Notes: generated by a model not told the origin, from the sequence alone. Counted from the first letter of the stretch, positions 34,195 to 47,924 are shown. The stretch: DNA of 64,000 bases from Kappaphycus alvarezii (GCA_002205965.3 NADL03000136.1:124001-188000), one strand, 5' to 3'. A program made the numbers and translations.

Positions 34195-34585
34195 TGATGA
34201 GTGTGTATTCACCTTTGATGGTAAATGACCTTGCTTACAGGGCCGGCATAGAGCCGGCCCCGTAAGCAAGGTCATTTACTGTAGTGTATCCCATCAGCGA
34301 GGACTTATCCTGCATAACGTATTAGCCTCGTGGATCTAGCCGAACACATCTTCTATGCACTAAAATAACCCAAAAATTCCCCCCTTTGATGGCGACCGTT
34401 TATGAGTAGAATATTAATGCCACTTTGTGTATTTATACCTTGTCTTGTCTATGATTGTAAAGGCACGAACTTCGACTTAGTGCAAAAAATTTTGTATTTC
34501 GATCTACACCGCACTATGCATTTGCGCTGGCTGCAACCACCTCGACTTGCTCGACGTAGCACTCTGCACTTATTCCATTCATTCA
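34195..34585 (+). repeat. 5' LTR of the second copia, interrupted
   Basis: It matches 39142-39361 from TGATGAGTGTGTATTCACC to CATTCATTCA except for a 162-bp insertion after CCTTTGATG. Confidence 0.88.
34221..34382 (+). mobile_element. short non-autonomous insertion with a 27-bp hairpin
   Basis: 162 bp interrupts the LTR. CCTTTGATG occurs at both edges (34212-34220 and 34383-34391) but only once in the other LTR, so this is a 9-bp target duplication. The first 59 bp (34221-34279) are an inverted repeat, GTAAATGACCTTGCTTAC then AGGGCCGGC against GCCGGCCCCGTAAGC and so on, with one mismatch. A 9-bp duplication suggests a Mutator-like miniature element, though the two ends are not inverted copies. 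A relative of the second half lies at 5.37-5.45 kb. Confidence 0.75.
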
Positions 34586-37500
34586 TAGTTATGGGCCACA
34601 TGCCTCAAACTTACTCGCCCACTCGGCGCAAGTTCTTTTGGGACGCGAAGTCTCCTCCTTGGACCGAAGAAAAGGGGAGCAAAGAAGAATATCGTAACGC
34701 TTTAAAGCCTTGGCAGACCTATCACAATACTCTGCCCGATTCGAACAGTAACAAGGTTCCGGTCACTCTTCAAGTAGTCTGTCTCAAGTACAGGTATATG
34801 GCCGTGCTAAATATCTTTGTGAAGGCATCGCAAATCATGAACTAACTGCTGCTGGTGCAGTTGAATAAATTGTGGGGAAGACCTACCAAAAAGACGCGCT
34901 GTCGGTTTAGAGGGAAGCCTATCGCTCCTTCAACCAACTATGGAACACCAGACATGGAATACTTAGACTATGAAGAACTACGAGTCGCGCTTCTCTGCTC
35001 AAGTGGCCAAGTGCGAATCTTTTTCCAAAAGACTGTGGAGTGTTTCAAAATTCTCATGCTGCTTTCAAATTCTGCATGTGACGATTCTCAACGTGTAGCA
35101 GTATTGGCTGCAGCATCTCCGTAAACGAGAATTTGACACCGCCGTCCTCCAATTATGAATTTATTAGAGCTTTCACGTATCAATCAGTTGATTCAGTCAT
35201 CAAGCAATGCGAAAAGTCCACGCATCATATAACTGATAATCACCCCATAGCTGCAAGCTCAGATAGGACGAGAAGTTTCCGCGAAATCTATCGTAAAAGT
35301 AAATGAGGCTTCCACCGGAGTACTTTGACTAACATTTATTCCTGTAATATCTGTGGGAATTATGGACAATGGAAACGTAACCAAAATGCTGATGGTTCTC
35401 TTTCTCCTAACGAGCCGTCGTTCGATTATCTATCCCGAAATAACAAAACATCTTCGAGTCGCTCTGACGAACATAGATCTAGTTCAGCTCAAGACAAGTG
35501 CGATAATAGATAGAAACCGCAAGACTGTATCACTTAATACAGCTACTTTGAGTAGCTTCTCCGCTAACGCTAGAAAATCTACTGTCGAGCTTGGTCCCTT
35601 AGTTGACAGTGGAGCAAGGTACTCTGATATTGGCATAATCGAGCTCAACCTCCTAGTTGATAACATTAGTATTTCGACCAATCCAAGGCTTGATGCTATT
35701 CCTTACGCACTGAATGGGCATACTAATATGCAGTATGGAAACGGCGACCACGCTAGTCTACCCCGTCAAATTCTTGGATCAATCTCTCTCACCGCGACAT
35801 ATGGCGACAAAAGCACTGTCAATATTAACTACTTGGTCCATTTTGGTCCTCTCAGTGGGCCATTTACCGTAATTTTACTTCGACGGCAAACACCGAGAAC
35901 ATTGGCAGGAACGCACTGATCTTTCTGGCAGAGAATCACAAAGAACAAAATTCACTTTTCGACCGTAACTTTCTAAGCTAAATGGCTTTAGATCGTTTCA
36001 TCCGCCGGCGCAAGCATGGCTCGACACTATCATGTCTATGTGAAGTGACTAGAGAGACTTCAAAGTGGAATTATGTTAGTAAAATTGTTGAAAAGGTTCA
36101 CAAGCATGTTTGTTTCCATTCAAGCTTCACCGACCTCAAGCTTTTGCTTGAACGAAAATCATTATGGAATGAGCTTTTTTCATATTATATGGAAGACCTA
36201 ATTACTCAATGAAACGTGTGTCGCTCGACGATGCTCCCAGCCGAGTCGCAAAGTATCTATCAGCACTCTCTGCCAAAAGTTCAACGAAGTTTTGTGCAGT
36301 GATCATCTATACCTTGAAGTAACTCCCCAGCTGCATTTCATAGACCTAATGAGCCGATAATCAGCAGCTGCAGTGATGGAATCCGCCTCCATGAAAGATG
36401 ACGTTATTGGCTTTCAGGCCTGCTAGAACTTTTAATACTGGTATCCTACCTCTGTTCACGCTGATTCTACTTTTCAAAGAGGCGAATTCAAGTTGTACTT
36501 CCAGGTCCTCGGAATCAAACTCCAAATCGTACCCCCGGAAGGCACTCATAGAATTCCATCGATTCTAAGCACAACATAATTCGAAGCATATTTATACGCT
36601 TAAAGGAAGCTGCTAGTTCTGAATTAGATCCTGTCCTTGCATCGCACCAGGCTTTATACATTTCAAATGACCTTATGGAAATGATATTACGTCGGCTTTT
36701 CAGCTGCCTCTAAGCCCTTCGCCACAGTTGTCCCCGATGACCCTTGAGAATCTCGTGACCAGCTTCATACACAACTAAAGCTGTCTCTAATCCTCAGGTC
36801 GAAGGATTTGACAGAAGTACCTCTTTCTGTTGGTGATCTAGTTTAGGTCTACCAGAAGCATGTAAATGGGAAGAGAGGTAAATAGTCTGCTCCTAAGCCT
36901 GTCATCTCTGTCAATAAGCCTGCCTGTGCCGTGACGCTCCCTGGTAAGAATGGTAGAGAAACTTCCGTGGCTATTGAGGACAATCGTTCTTCTCTCGTTC
37001 TTCTCTTCTGCAACATAGTTTCTCACAACTTTTGCAAGATGGCAATGATACACTCTCTTAAGTAGTACAAGGACACCTGCAAAGCATACTTGAATCAGAT
37101 TGTGTTGAAGCTGTAACTCACCGAGTCTCGATACAACTGATGCTACTGAACATGATCACTCTGGTATCTCCGAGACTAACACATCGGATGATGCTGACTT
37201 TGGCTCAGACACCAACATAGTACCTCAAGTAGGTGATAACATAGATTTTTACTGGCCGATGGATAGCCAGTTTTACAGTGGCACTGTTCAATCCGCGGAA
37301 GACGATGGTCGTTTAAATATTCACTACGATGATGGAGTCAAGAAACGTCTTGATATTACCACGTAAAAATGGAGGTTTACCGAAACACTACCTGCTAGTT
37401 AGTTCTAGTGAGTTGTCAACTGGGAACTTGGAAGTTTCTAGTGCTGACAATAAAGTTCTCACGGCAATGCTAAAGTACTTTGGAAATAAGCCCTTGATTG

Positions 37501-39141
37501 GACGTCAAGCACAAGGCTTTGAGCAGTACCCTCTTGTCAATGCTTTTAATGCAGAGGAACAAAAATTTGTCAAAACTGCACGCCCGGTTCCATATGGCAA
37601 AATTTCATCTGACTGTAACATCATCAGCAGTCATACACCTTATAAGTGAAATAAGAACTACGACGGGTCTCTAAAATTGAAAGTCCGCATTGCTCCTTAC
37701 GGAAATGAAGATGACATGCGTCATGTGTTGAGCAAAGGCTGTAAGAAATGTCTACCTGCAGGCCTCCGAATTCTATAATCTACTGTGTCTCTCCATGGAT
37801 GGGCGATTTACAAGGCTGACGTCAAAGCAGCCTTTCTTCATACTGGTGAAGCAAAACGCGATGTGTATGTTCGTGCACCAAAGGAAATCAGATGAAGTCT
37901 ACGCACCTATGGCTGCTCCTGATAGCAGCATATGGTTTGATTAATTCCAATGACAAGAGGCAAAACCAGTCGGGCAATCTGATGCTCGAGATTGGACTCT
38001 CGCAGTGTGCACACATCCCGCGTCTATTTTTTCATGAGAGAAGGTGATAGGTTGGTACTATTGGTTTCCAATTTTGCAAATGAGGTCAAAATTAACGGAG
38101 AAGCTGACAGTTCTGAGTAGTTCATCGAGGAAGTTGACAAGCGCTTCAAATTTGGCGATGTTAATCATGGACCTGGAAAATGCAGTACTTTGGTATCAAC
38201 ATTATCCAAAATGGTGACTTTACAATTGAAATTGATGCAGATGATAAATTGGAAGCGGTGACGTAGTATCCGTTCTCGAGGTAAAATCGTAAGCAATCTG
38301 ACCATCCACTAATTCAGATTGATAAATCTGTGTTTTTCTTCTACGAAAGATCACTTGGGTGGATTGGAACAGCGTCCCCACCACTTTGCTCCTTCTATGG
38401 GAGATACCTACAGCAGAAAGCACCATATCTTAAGGTGTGTCACCTTGTTGATCACACCAACGTTATTCGCACGCTCAAGAAACTTGGTACAAAGATTAAA
38501 TACCCTAGGCCTACCAAAAGCAAAGAATACGAACTTACTGTACCCTTTTTTTGCTGATGCATCCCGCGTTGATGATTGCGAGCAGTTGTGTATTCTCACA
38601 TTCCTTTCATTTGTTAAAATGAAGAACAGTTCAATATATTATGTCGTCTCGTGGATGTCACAAAAGGCTAAGCGCCTTGTGAAGAGTGTGCCCGCCGCAG
38701 AAATATTCGCCGCTGCAGAAGGTTTTGATGAAGGCAAGACTACCTCCAAGGCGTATGGTGAATCAATTAACGTTGACATCAAGTTGCGTCTGTCTGTTGA
38801 CCCCAAAGATTTTTTACTTCCCTTTCGACACAGAAGAACTCTATCGGCAAGTATATTCGTGGATAAATAGGGTGCATTCGGTTTAAATTTCAGACAGGTG
38901 CCGTGGACAGAATCTCTTGGATTCCTGGTAAATCTAACATAGCTGAGATTCTAACTAAGAAGGACAGAAGTTTAAGAGACTAGCTCCAACTCACTCTATT
39001 CACTGGCCAACTATGCACTGACTTCGATCAAGTTGCTGAAACTAAGTGTTCAGAGAAGAACTTCGGCTGAAAGGGAAGGAGTATGAATGCGTCTCCTCAC
39101 GTTTGTAATTTTTAATGCTTATGTTTGTTAATGACTCATCT

Positions 39142-39361
39142 TGGTGAGTGTATATTCACCTTTGATGGCGACCGTTTATGGTCGGAATTTTAATGCCACA
39201 TTTGTTTATTTATACATTGTCCTGTCTATGATTGTAAAGGCACGAACTTCGACTTCGTGTAAAAATTGTGTATTTCGATCTACACTGCACTACGCATTTG
39301 CGCTGGGTGCAACCACCTCGACTTGCTCGACGTAGCGCTCTGCACACATTCTATTCATTCA
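39142..39361 (+). repeat. 3' LTR of the second copia
   Basis: 220 bp. It carries the empty target of the 162-bp insertion (TTCACCTTTGATGGCGACCG). Confidence 0.88.
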
Positions 39362-41100
39362 TACAGCTAGAAGAGAAAAATCAGGGATTCATTCAGTTGA
39401 TCTTGAGCAGGCATACAAGTACTGGAAGACATTTAATCTTTTTTAGTTTTCTTTATACCATTTTTTTCTTAGCCAATCCTGTAAACTATATATCAATTAT
39501 ACCGTTTACAGGATTGCTTCGCTGCGATTCGCTGTTGTTGAAAAGGGAGAGCCAGCGACCCAGAGACTATTAAAAGCTCGAAAACGTGTAAGGAGCGGCT
39601 GCTGGCAGGTTTTCGTCGTAAAAAAGCGCCTTGGAGACACAGCTTTTCAGACTTCTGAAGAAAAAGGGACAATACATGATTTTCCAACTCTCCTCTAGAC
39701 TGCAGGACGGTGGTAGTGCCGTGAATCCTAGAGTGTCGCTATAGTCACTAGCGAATGCATTGCGGATCTGAAAATGGTATCTCGCTTCAAGGTTGTGGGT
39801 GAAAGAGGATTGAACTTCTCCCTGGCGCCATCAGGGGAGAGATGTAAAACATTCTCTGGGTGCGAATTGATATTTTCTTTAGTCAATCCTCACTGAAGAA
39901 GAATTTCTGAGGACTCATAAGGGGTACGCTACCCTAGGGATAGATCCCGAAACTTCAAAATTCGCCCATCCTGCCCGATCGAGCTAATATAAAGCCGCGA
40001 AAGCTCTACAAGTAGTATCTGTAAAATCGAAGCTTTCGTAAAGCTCGAGATTGCCCGGATCGACTGATAAATTTTTGAATTACTTGGAAGTCTATAAAAT
40101 TGCTGTTTTTGGGAGGGGTGCACAAATGGACCCAAACGTTGTCGTAGCCAGCGGATCCAGCTGGAGACGTGGAAATTTGGATAAGTGTCCAGAGTAAATC
40201 TTCCTCTCGTTCCTACGGCCCTTTATAGCCGCCCTGAACACGTCATTCACGTGTGTAACTCTTCTTCTTTTGTCTTCTTGTAAATTTTTGGTTGTACTTT
40301 TTGCTTTGGCTTACCTGGCACCTGGATATTGTTGAGGGTGGGCAGCTCGTGTGCTCCCATATGGCAGGTTATTTCCGCGACGGGACCGAAGAGTAGGAAA
40401 TACGGCGAGCCCATGCTACTAACTTCTGAACAATGCATCCGTCGGGTCATTTGAACCCCTGGACGGCCAGAAACGTGTACGTGGATCCTTGGAAATGACT
40501 ATGCTCCAAAGTACCTAAGCCACTTTCCGACTTCCCTCTCCATATTCACCACCGCAGCCCAATTTGCTTCTCATCTATTACGGCAGAGACATTTCATCAC
40601 CTTCTTTCTAATCTCTTATTCATGCACAAGCCGGGGTCAACGGCTGTTTCGGCCTACAACTGGAGTCTCGAAATGACTGACCTACATTACTGCATTAATC
40701 CTCTGGGATACTGGAATCTGTTCTCGCGCAAGAATTAATTAGAAACATCAGTAAGCCGTAAGCCGAGATTTAGTCTGCACGCATTTACGTACAGGGCTAT
40801 TTAGAATGCCTTGTGGGAACTTCTTCCCTGCCTTGCTATTTGCCGCTCACGGATAAAATGCTCCGTGATCCGGACCATCAAAGTGGTAGCAAGGATATTG
40901 TACGGCCTAGGAGGGAATCAGAACGGGCCATAAAAGCGCAGAAAGCAAAAAGTCGTCTCCAACGGTCACTCAACGTCAACAATCAATCTGTACTCCACCT
41001 TCTACCCCGCAAAAGGAAGCCGTAACCAATCACACCGCACCTCCCGGGCTACTCGTTGTCTACTCAAGAGCCCTTGGAATACTGAAAAACTTCTTCGCAG
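39362..41100. other. no recognised gene
   Basis: Decayed-looking sequence with short ORFs on both strands. A 70-codon plus ORF at 40813-41025 with a basic tail is not recognised. Confidence 0.35.
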
Positions 41101-43615
41101 GGGTCTTCATATCAACTCCAATCGCTGCCGGACAGCTGCATGACACGTGTGCCCATCGTTGAACATATCCCAAGGAATGAACGACAGGACATTGCCAAGA
41201 AGTTCAATAACATACTTTGCGAATGTGCTGAGGCGCCAAAAGGGTCCCTTAAGGCAGAGAGGAGGTTCACAAAACTCATGCCATTTTCCTCTGCTATTCT
41301 TGCGAACCACAAACCCAGTATCTCCAAACTCCCGCTCCAGGCAAAGCAAGAAACTTTCAGTTGTTTCCTGGCTGTTTCCAGCTATGGCATGAAGGGAAGT
41401 ATGCCCTGCTCTCCCAGCGCGCCCATGATCCATTTAACTCTCTACCAATTTCCGATCTATCACTGGAGCAGCAAACTGCTTTCAACCGCAAAAGTGCTAC
41501 TCGTTTGTAAAAAGCGGGTGAATACGAAAAGGCTACAAGAGCCAATCCATTAGGTGTTGGAAGCACTCAGGGAAAAACAACCCTCGCCAGTCCCGGATCG
41601 GAAGTCTTCTACGTACAGCGAACCCACTAGGGCGCACCCTTTCGTCACGTTAACACCAGAATAGGTGATGAGGTGGGTGCAAAAGTTCCCACGGGGATGT
41701 TCTGGAAGATGATCTGGCTCCCGCCACGACACATCCAAGAGCTCTTTAATGCTCCTCAATCTAACGATGGGGATCGAGAACTGCTCGCTGATGCCATTAA
41801 AGTAGTTTATCTTCTTGATTTTGGCAATGGAAAAGCTTCAATCGCCCCTTAGATATATGGTGCTCCTTGAACTGCCCTTCTGACGCACTACGGATGAATT
41901 CTAATCTGCCGCTCTTCTCGTGTCGCCGGCTCAGCACGCTCGCTCATTCAGCCACTGCAGCTCGGCATGACGACCTCGGGGGAACTCAGACTGCATTTCA
42001 CGCTACACACCGAATTTAAGACCACTTCAAACACTCAGATACCCACGCAATGTTCTCAGTTAATCCCAAAAAGTGTTTCAACCTGTTCAGTCGTGATTCA
42101 ATTATTGAGATGGTGAAATATTTATTATTAGACTCACTGCTGTGGGTCAAGTACACATATGTAACGGATCCGGCCTAGTTGTGGTGCTGAGAAAATGACA
42201 TTCGCAGCATCTCCAGAGAAGAGCGATTAGATCCCCAGAGACCCTTAATTTCCGTTTAGTACTGCAAGATGTAGTGCTACAACTGCAGCAGAAGTTGCAA
42301 GGGCCCCCGAACTGAATAGGGAGAAAGAAATGCTGCCAAGACAGTAGTACCCGGATGTCAGATACATTATTGAGACCTATGGGACTATCTGTAAACTGTT
42401 ACAGATTCTTGACTCTCCAGCGACAAAGTACATCAGACTGCACCGTCAAATGAGCAATTGTGCTTTCTAATGGTCCACGAAGCGTTAAAGGAGGTTGCAA
42501 AGACCTACCAGCAGCATTTAAACCAATAATTTGCTGTCGAGACACGTGTTTTGCGCACTTCGGCTGGCGATGATGAATATATAAGAAAGGACTTCTCTTT
42601 TCACATGGCTGCAGTCGCAATACTGTTGAAGTAAATCAAGAAGCTCCAATATGCCCAGATTTCTGTATTGTAAATCTGCTTCTGGCCTAATTCGCAGTAT
42701 ACCAGATCAACAATTTGGTACGGAGGGATCCTTCAGAGGCTAAAATGCCGGGGCCGTGGAATTTGATTAAAGAATTTAGATCGCACTTGGAGAATTGATT
42801 GCATTTGTTCTTGATAAGGGTGCACTCAAGGAACAAAAGTTATTTATTAAACCTTTACGCAAGGACGGGCCCACATTTGGATCGGGATTCGTTCCACTAT
42901 GACCACGACACTAGGGGAGTTTCTTGCCTTTATGTCCCTTTCCCGCTTTCTTTGTGCTCAGCATCCCCTCAAGTTTCCAAAACCATACTAAACCTTTCTA
43001 AAATGCTGCAGTAAAGGCAAATGAAGCTTGGGAAATCCAAGCACCGGAGGAGTGCATCATCACCTTGACTGCGACTGACTCGCTCCGTCTGTTACGCCAG
43101 GAGCAACTCGTCAATAAATCCGGGATCGCGGTCTTTGACAGATTAAAAGGGAAAAAGATATGGCGAAAGTTTTTAGAGCCTCTGTAGTGGTTGCGGGCTC
43201 GAAGGACTGGCTGTACTGACAGCCCGCCCAAGGCTGGGGACTTATATCGTTGGCCAAACTATAAGGCTTAGTTGCGGTTTTATTTACTGGTCCCTATCTT
43301 CGCAGAAGAGATTATCACTGCCTTTGGGAAGGATTTAAGATCCGCATAGATGTGCGTGGGGATCAACAATCGGTCTGAAATATTGGCTAAACCCAGAGAT
43401 AGCGCCATGATTCTTAGGTCTGTTTGTTTGTCAACTTCTTTCAAAGACTTCCCGTCATCTAATCATGGGACCGTCGCAGAAGGGCCTCAGAGTTCGGCCG
43501 TACATCAAGGCTTCAGGTTCTCGAGGAGCGGGCTTCTTCGAGCCAACGTCATGTATCCCTTGACGCCTTCCTGGATTACGAACATGGATCAGTGCCCAGA
43601 AAAGCCGTTATGAGG
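41101..43615 (+). mobile_element. decayed LINE protein remnant (tentative)
   Basis: An N-terminal-type segment reads RQDIAKKFNNILCECAEAPK, then RRFTKLMPFSSAIL, and in another frame HEGKYALLSQRAHDPFN. This resembles the region before the RT in RLE-type LINE proteins. Around 41.8 kb AIKVVYLLDFGNGKAS fits the next block, and around 43.2 kb GDLYRW and nearby frames fit the WL..P...GTYI block of the 31.3-kb copy. Many frame changes and stops are present. The assignment rests on order and short matches only. Confidence 0.45.
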
Positions 43616-45890
43616 GAAAAATAGAAGGTGGCCTGTCTTGAGGGCAGTAATCGAGGAAGCGAGACGAATAATCTCTCGATAACGTTGCCTATCTCGGCTT
43701 TTAGAGGATAACATCCGGATGCTCGCAAATTTGTAATTCTTTTGGCCTCCGCGATTCCTTAGTGAGCTGTGGTGTCCGAGGAAGAGGCAACAAGGGTACT
43801 TTTACATAGGAATACGGCATGGTTAGTACTGAATTCTGCAAGTCGCCTTCTTGAAGGCACCAGTATTGAGATATAACTATATGCAGGATAAGTAGAAGTG
43901 ATTGGAAATTATGGTTTGGATGGGTGCTAATATTTTGTAAAATATCATATTGGATACGTATTACGGCTTCAGAAGAGCTAAAAAGCTTTAAATGAGTAGT
44001 ACTATTTTGGATAAGTTTGACAAAAATTGTTTATTCCCTTATTTAGAGCACCAGAGAGTAGCTTTTGGGATAGATCTAGACAAAAAAGGGAACGTGCGAT
44101 TCTTGAAAACGACTAACTCATACAACAAATATATGATAAGAATATTTTAACGGTCTTAGTTTCCTGTGATAAAGGAAAGCTCCCTATGATTTATTAGCTG
44201 CGGAGATGTGTAGGCAGGTCAATTTCCCCGGCGAAGTTTCAGTCGTAGTATTTTCACCGGGTGGATTTCACGCTTTCTGTCAGCCTTGCTTCTCCTCTCT
44301 TATGTATTATAAATGCCTCGTTAATTCAATGCAATAGCAAATTAATTTTAACAGATTCGGCAATAAAGTTTGTCCTTATCCCTCTTCTTTTTCCTCTCCC
44401 TCTATTCGCAGTAAGTTGTTAAATAGTAAACGGTAGTACAAGCAGGACAGATCTGGGCTTGTTGTACGGGGTAGTGGCGGCGAAAGACGATCCGAGAGCG
44501 GTAGTAAGATGGGAGGACGAGATACTGGAAACAAGCTGAGAAGAACCGCTCTGGGTAGAACTGTACTCGGATCCAGAGTTTACGAGCCCCTGTTCTGCTT
44601 CTTCACCTATGAGGGGGTGCCTTGATTAATCTGTTGCGGTATGTTTGAAACTTTTGCTCCATTCCTTAGTAACGTCATTAGACTTTTTGAACAGTTCTTC
44701 CACTTCCTACCTAAGCCGCAGCTCCCTGTAAGGATGCTGATCTTTCGAAGCCTTTAAAGGCTTCCGTATCATTCCTACCATTTCTTCTTAAGTGCCCGGA
44801 AGTTATTAACATTGAAGCAGTTACTAAGGTCGTTTGGACTTCGACCTACGCAATGAAAGTTCAAATAGACAAGTTACACTGGCATTGTAAAGGATGTTTT
44901 CCATTCTATCTACGAATTAAGCAGCGTGAGTCCAACGAGACAATGGACGCCACTGATTTGAGGGAAAAAATTGGTAGGAGCAGATAAATTGTGTTGGTGA
45001 TGGCTAGGTTTTTTGTTGTGGTAGCGTTTATATTTTGGTGTGGTAGCGTTTGTGAGGTGTTATCGAGGAGCAACTTCCCATTGACTCCACTTTTTATATG
45101 CATCTCCTAAAATTCAAAATATACTAAATAATACAAAAGAATCTAGAATATAGTTACAACCGAAGCCATTTGGTGTTATTTTTCCTGTTTTGTGTGACTA
45201 CTGCACCATAAAAATTGGTGGAGACTTAGTAATTTCGGTGACCCTTTGTTTATATGCTGAAGGCCTAGAGAAATTTCGCGAAGAAGCCAATTCCACGTCA
45301 TATTCGGAGGGATATGGGCGGAGAATGGACAACGCGGAGATGGATTAACACTTAATCATTTGCGAAGTCCGACCGGAGTCTGATTGGTCCTGTACCCTAG
45401 AACCTAATGCTCCGTGGCATTGAAGCCAATTTCTGCGATTTCTATTCCACGCATTACACTACTTACCTTACTGTGTAGCAATTGTAAACTAGGCAATTCC
45501 AGTCAATTATTCCTAAATTCCGCACCCGCACTGATACAGCAATGCTTTTTTCCACTTCATCCAACCGCGATCCGCCGTTCAGTTTTGGGCGTGAAACTTC
45601 AGCATTGCGTTTGATGATACATTATTTCACACCGATCGGGCATTTCTGCGACTACGTCACACCCAAAGATAGCTTACCCTGGCAGAAAGGAATCTTGTAA
45701 GACGGCGTATGAACCCTTGACGTTTTCAGAAGCCTTTAACATCCATCTGCGCGCATAGGCCATAGAAAGAGAAAAAATGCTCTCATAAAGAGAAAGACGT
45801 GGTCTTACGTTCCCTGAACCCCTGAGATAATGCCACTCCTATTCAAATGGACCTTCAAAGCTAAGCCAATGACTCTGTAGGGAAACAGCA
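43616..45890. other. no recognised gene
   Basis: AT-rich and ORF-poor. A short imperfect tandem unit GTGGTAGCGTTT occurs twice near 45018-45052. Nothing else can be supported. Confidence 0.35.
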
Positions 45891-45891
45891 T

Positions 45892-47090
45892 ATGGCAAAA
45901 GCGCAATACACTCTGAAATGGGATCGTCAAAGGGATTATATGGACTTCGACCTGGAAATCATTTACTCTTTAGCTGCGTCTCATGAGACTATACGACTTC
46001 TGTTTTCTATAGCTGCATCGAACCATCTCATCCTGGAAGGAGGCCATATATCCAATGCATATCTGCATGGAAAAATTGATGTAACAATATACATGGAACA
46101 CCCAACAAACTCTTCCCGTCAGCTAGCTAGGCCTGTGAACGTATGCAAACTAGAAAAGTCCATCTATGGACCCCAAAGAAGCAGGACATATCTACGGTTC
46201 AATTTTTAACGGAAAACTAGTCAACTGGGGAATGAACCCTTCAAATTCCGAATCCCATGGCCTACTTCAGAACTGAAAAGATTGTTCTGCATCCATATTT
46301 GACATCAAATTTTTTGTCAACTGAAATCTTTCATCTGATGGACAAGAACTCTTTCTCTCTGAGAATTCGGTTCACTCAACCGCGTTCCGCAAAAACCCTT
46401 CTGCGATTATATGGAATGAATCAACCAAAAATCTGTATTGAATTCACTCCCGGTGGACGTCAAACTGCTTTTTCCGGCAGAAAATGGGAATTCAGCACTT
46501 AATGGCGTCCTAACTTGTCCTTTTCCGTGTCTGCATTGGCTCGTCAAGTCCACATCCCGGCCGAGCGTCACATGAATCTATCCATACGACTACTTCGTTA
46601 GCTAAACGGGACTAGTCACTTTGTACTGTACTACAGTAGCACTTAAGGTATCACAGCAGATTATATCGGTACTTCGTTCATGCAGGCTGGCGCGAATGTT
46701 TGAATACCAGGCTATCAATTACTGAGTTTATGTTGGACATCAACGGTTCACCAATCTACTATGAATCGAAGCGGTAGGCAGCGGAGAATTCGAATATGTT
46801 GCCCTCACAGTGTGTTGAAAAGAGGTATCCAGGATACGGAAACTATTTTGGATAATTTATCACAAAGATATTCGGACTAGTGTCCGCCACTAATGCCCAA
46901 CTGTCATAAATTCACGCAATACGATGGCTTTCTCAATGGCCATGGCAGATCATGTGACGGTAAAGAACTAGCACATCGATCTCAGGGTACACAAAGTGAA
47001 ATAACTGATTCGCGATGGCATAATCAAGCTGGATCTATTCCTTCTAGCCAAAACAAGGCAGATTTACTAACAAAGCCAAAGACAAAATAA
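45892..47090 (+). mobile_element. Ty1/copia RT and RNase H fragment
   Basis: AASHETIRLLFSIAASNHLI, ISNAYLHGKIDVTIYMEHP and VCKLEKSIYGP (45.9-46.2 kb) are a copia reverse transcriptase of the classical NAYLHG type, different from the two elements above. The end (about 47.0-47.09 kb), QNKADLLTKPKTK, is the copia RNase H tail. It is old and fragmentary, without LTRs, and broken in many places. Confidence 0.75.
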
Positions 47091-47230
47091 GCTTTGAGCC
47101 GGATGGATCGCTTGTGCTACTTGGATATCTACTTGAACTTTTAGTTTATATCTCCTTGTTTTAGTTTCATTTTTCTTTATGAGCTGCAGAAGCTGAAACA
47201 GTCCGAGAAAAATGAAATCGCATCAGCGTA

Positions 47231-47422
47231 GTGACAAATAGCAGCAGCAGAGAAGCAGAAGAAGGAACAGCAGATAAACACTTTGACGCCAAAAGAAAAT
47301 TAGAAGCAACAGAGCAAAAGGCAGCAAGGAAGTTGGGCACCTCAGTCGGAGTGTATGATTCGCCCTTCCGAGGGGGTTTATCCTATCGAAAATTTTATGT
47401 TACGAAGCGAAAGGACAAATAA
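47231..47422 (+). CDS. small hypothetical ORF (weak)
   Basis: 63 codons rich in Ala, Glu and Lys (KRKLEATEQKAARKLG) and helix-like. It could be a decayed gag or chance. No family was recognised. Confidence 0.15.
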   Translation: MTNSSSREAEEGTADKHFDAKRKLEATEQKAARKLGTSVGVYDSPFRGGLSYRKFYVTKRKDK

Positions 47423-47558
47423 TCTTATTTACATTATTATCCTGGGTTGCACTTAATCATCATGACAGTATACATTAATTAGGCCTACATTCAATCGTCG
47501 AGAGTCAAAATTCATTTCTTTCTTCTGGTGGACTACAGTTTTCAAGTGGAATTTCTAT

Positions 47559-47655
47559 AATGCTTGTAACGGCCCAAACATTTTTCCCTTATTCCTTCCT
47601 GCAGCCAAGAGGAACCTGCCTATCCTTTCCAGTAGTGCGGCACAGCGCCAGACTG
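47559..47655 (+). repeat. diverged half copy of the 51.85-kb foldback element
   Basis: ATGCTTGTAACGG, then TTCCTTCCTGCAGCCAAGAG and AGTGCGGCACAGCGCC, align with the left arm of the inverted-repeat element at 51848-52050. The right arm is not found here. Confidence 0.6.
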
Positions 47656-47924
47656 TATGTGCTGTGCTGTGCTAGTAATAAGGTAAATGCGTTTGGAAGT
47701 TTCTATACACATATCTCAGATTATGGGCTGTGTAGTAATGTACAGTGCCCTCCGTAGGGCACTCACAGTACTATACCGGGCATACAGTAATTTATGTATG
47801 CTTTACGCGCTCCCGCTGAGCTCATGCTGCCGGCCGTACCAAGATGGCAGCCTCTCTTCATGAAAAAACAATCACCTCCCCTCCTTATCTACAAACAGCC
47901 TCACTTTCCCTGCCGATTCTGCCT

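Larger units (their letters stand above)
34195..39361 (+). mobile_element. second Ty1/copia LTR retrotransposon (heavily broken)
   Basis: The LTRs lie at 34195-34585 and 39142-39361. They begin TGRTGAGTGTRTATTCACC and end TTCATTCA. Recognisable parts are a gag-like region (34.6-35.5 kb), an aspartic protease (about 35.6-35.9 kb, LVDSGARYSDIG), a Tudor-like module (about 37.23-37.36 kb, FYWPMDSQFYSGTV, NIHYDDGVKKRLDI), reverse transcriptase (about 37.4-38.0 kb, YKADVKAAFLHTGEAKRDVY), and RNase H (about 38.5-38.8 kb). The central integrase part is poorly preserved. LTR identity is about 85 percent by eye, and more than ten breaks suggest an older insertion than the 5.7-kb gypsy. No target duplication was found. 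Confidence 0.85.

Noticed and set aside
34221-34279. Transcription terminator
   Set aside because: The hairpin belongs to a mobile insertion with a target duplication in a eukaryotic LTR; a bacterial-type terminator makes no sense here.
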